From: Parus major
Lineage: Eukaryota; Chordata; Aves; Passeriformes; Paridae
Direction: 5' to 3'
Length of the DNA stretch: 64,000 nt
Assembly (NCBI RefSeq): GCF_001522545.3
Contig: NC_031768.1
Location: 7,377,555 to 7,441,554 of the forward strand
Numbering within the stretch: the first letter of the stretch is position 1; the number at the start of each line of letters is the position of its first letter. Shown piece after piece: positions 63,881-64,000 of the stretch. The notes under the pieces were generated by a model. That model searched no databases. It was not told the origin of the DNA and saw only the letters and a list, made by a program, of their open reading frames with translations. A program made the position numbers and the translations under genes.

Positions 63881-64000
63881 AGACACGAGGAGCAGAAAGA
63901 AGCATTTCTTCTACTATACTAACTTTTTCTCCTCTGTAGTCTTCTTTGGGCAGCCTTGTCTTGCTCCAGGGACAGCTGTACAAGCTACAATTTGACACAA

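Larger units (their letters stand above)
49289..64000. other. Intergenic sequence, distal 14.7 kb
   Basis: No coding exon, RNA gene or transposon was recognised. Small simple repeats are present: AAAC-type at 50565-50596, AAC/AAG-type at 54045-54081, GAAA-type at 59027-59057, GGA-type at 61027-61050 and GGGAA-type at about 63855-63880. Open frames of up to about 150 codons (for example at 53161, 54556 and 56619-56167) show no domain I know. Confidence 0.6.

Noticed and set aside
1..64000. CRISPR array, bacterial operon or tRNA/rRNA genes
   Set aside because: No regularly spaced identical repeats, no dense collinear genes and no recognisable cloverleaf or rRNA sequence; the window is vertebrate nuclear DNA.

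Overview
The window is a piece of a vertebrate nuclear genome, almost certainly a bird and plausibly a songbird. The evidence is spliced coding exons, many 5'-truncated CR1 LINE fragments, and LTRs of types familiar from avian genomes. Gene density is low and interspersed repeats are sparse. No bacterial gene, CRISPR array, tRNA or rRNA could be supported. The species call is inferred from repeat types, not from a database match.

Positions 1 to about 38,400 hold the 5' part of one gene, USP9X (a very large deubiquitinase), on the minus strand. Nine coding exons were placed base by base: 14345-14250 (start codon), 10660-10515, 10211-10132, 6075-5963, 5632-5414, 4122-4007, 3715-3464, 3386-3248 and 1661-1509. 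They join in phase to exactly 438 codons with consensus splice sites at every junction. The rest of the protein, including the catalytic USP domain, lies beyond position 1. A first, non-coding exon is inferred in the CpG island at about 37.4-39.1 kb. A candidate donor sits at 38145/38146, giving a first intron of about 23.8 kb. The island is interrupted by a 295-base assembly gap (38432-38726) and carries Sp/KLF boxes, a YY1-like element and two perfect cAMP-response palindromes.

The introns contain CR1 fragments (about 11.45-13.18, 17.73-18.44, 20.76-21.12, 24.15-24.55 and 29.34-29.97 kb, plus a short tail at 25.02 kb). They also hold a solo LTR at 6.17-6.75 kb only about 100 bp upstream of an exon, and an LTR split in two by the 11.4-13.2 kb CR1 copy. 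Several low-complexity tracts are present, including a C-run cluster at 4.6 kb that is G-rich on the transcribed-sense strand.

Positions 39.1-64 kb lie upstream of USP9X and look intergenic. They contain short CR1 tails (39.28 and 49.22 kb), one LTR of about 1 kb (about 45.7-46.73 kb) with internal imperfect repeats, and a few simple repeats. No coding exon was convincingly recognised there.

I did not find a clear new biological system. The most useful leads are the promoter island with its gap and paired CRE sites, the LTR placed against an USP9X splice acceptor, the nested LTR/CR1 unit, and two open frames (14.96 kb and 42.5 kb) that might be decayed or exapted coding sequence.
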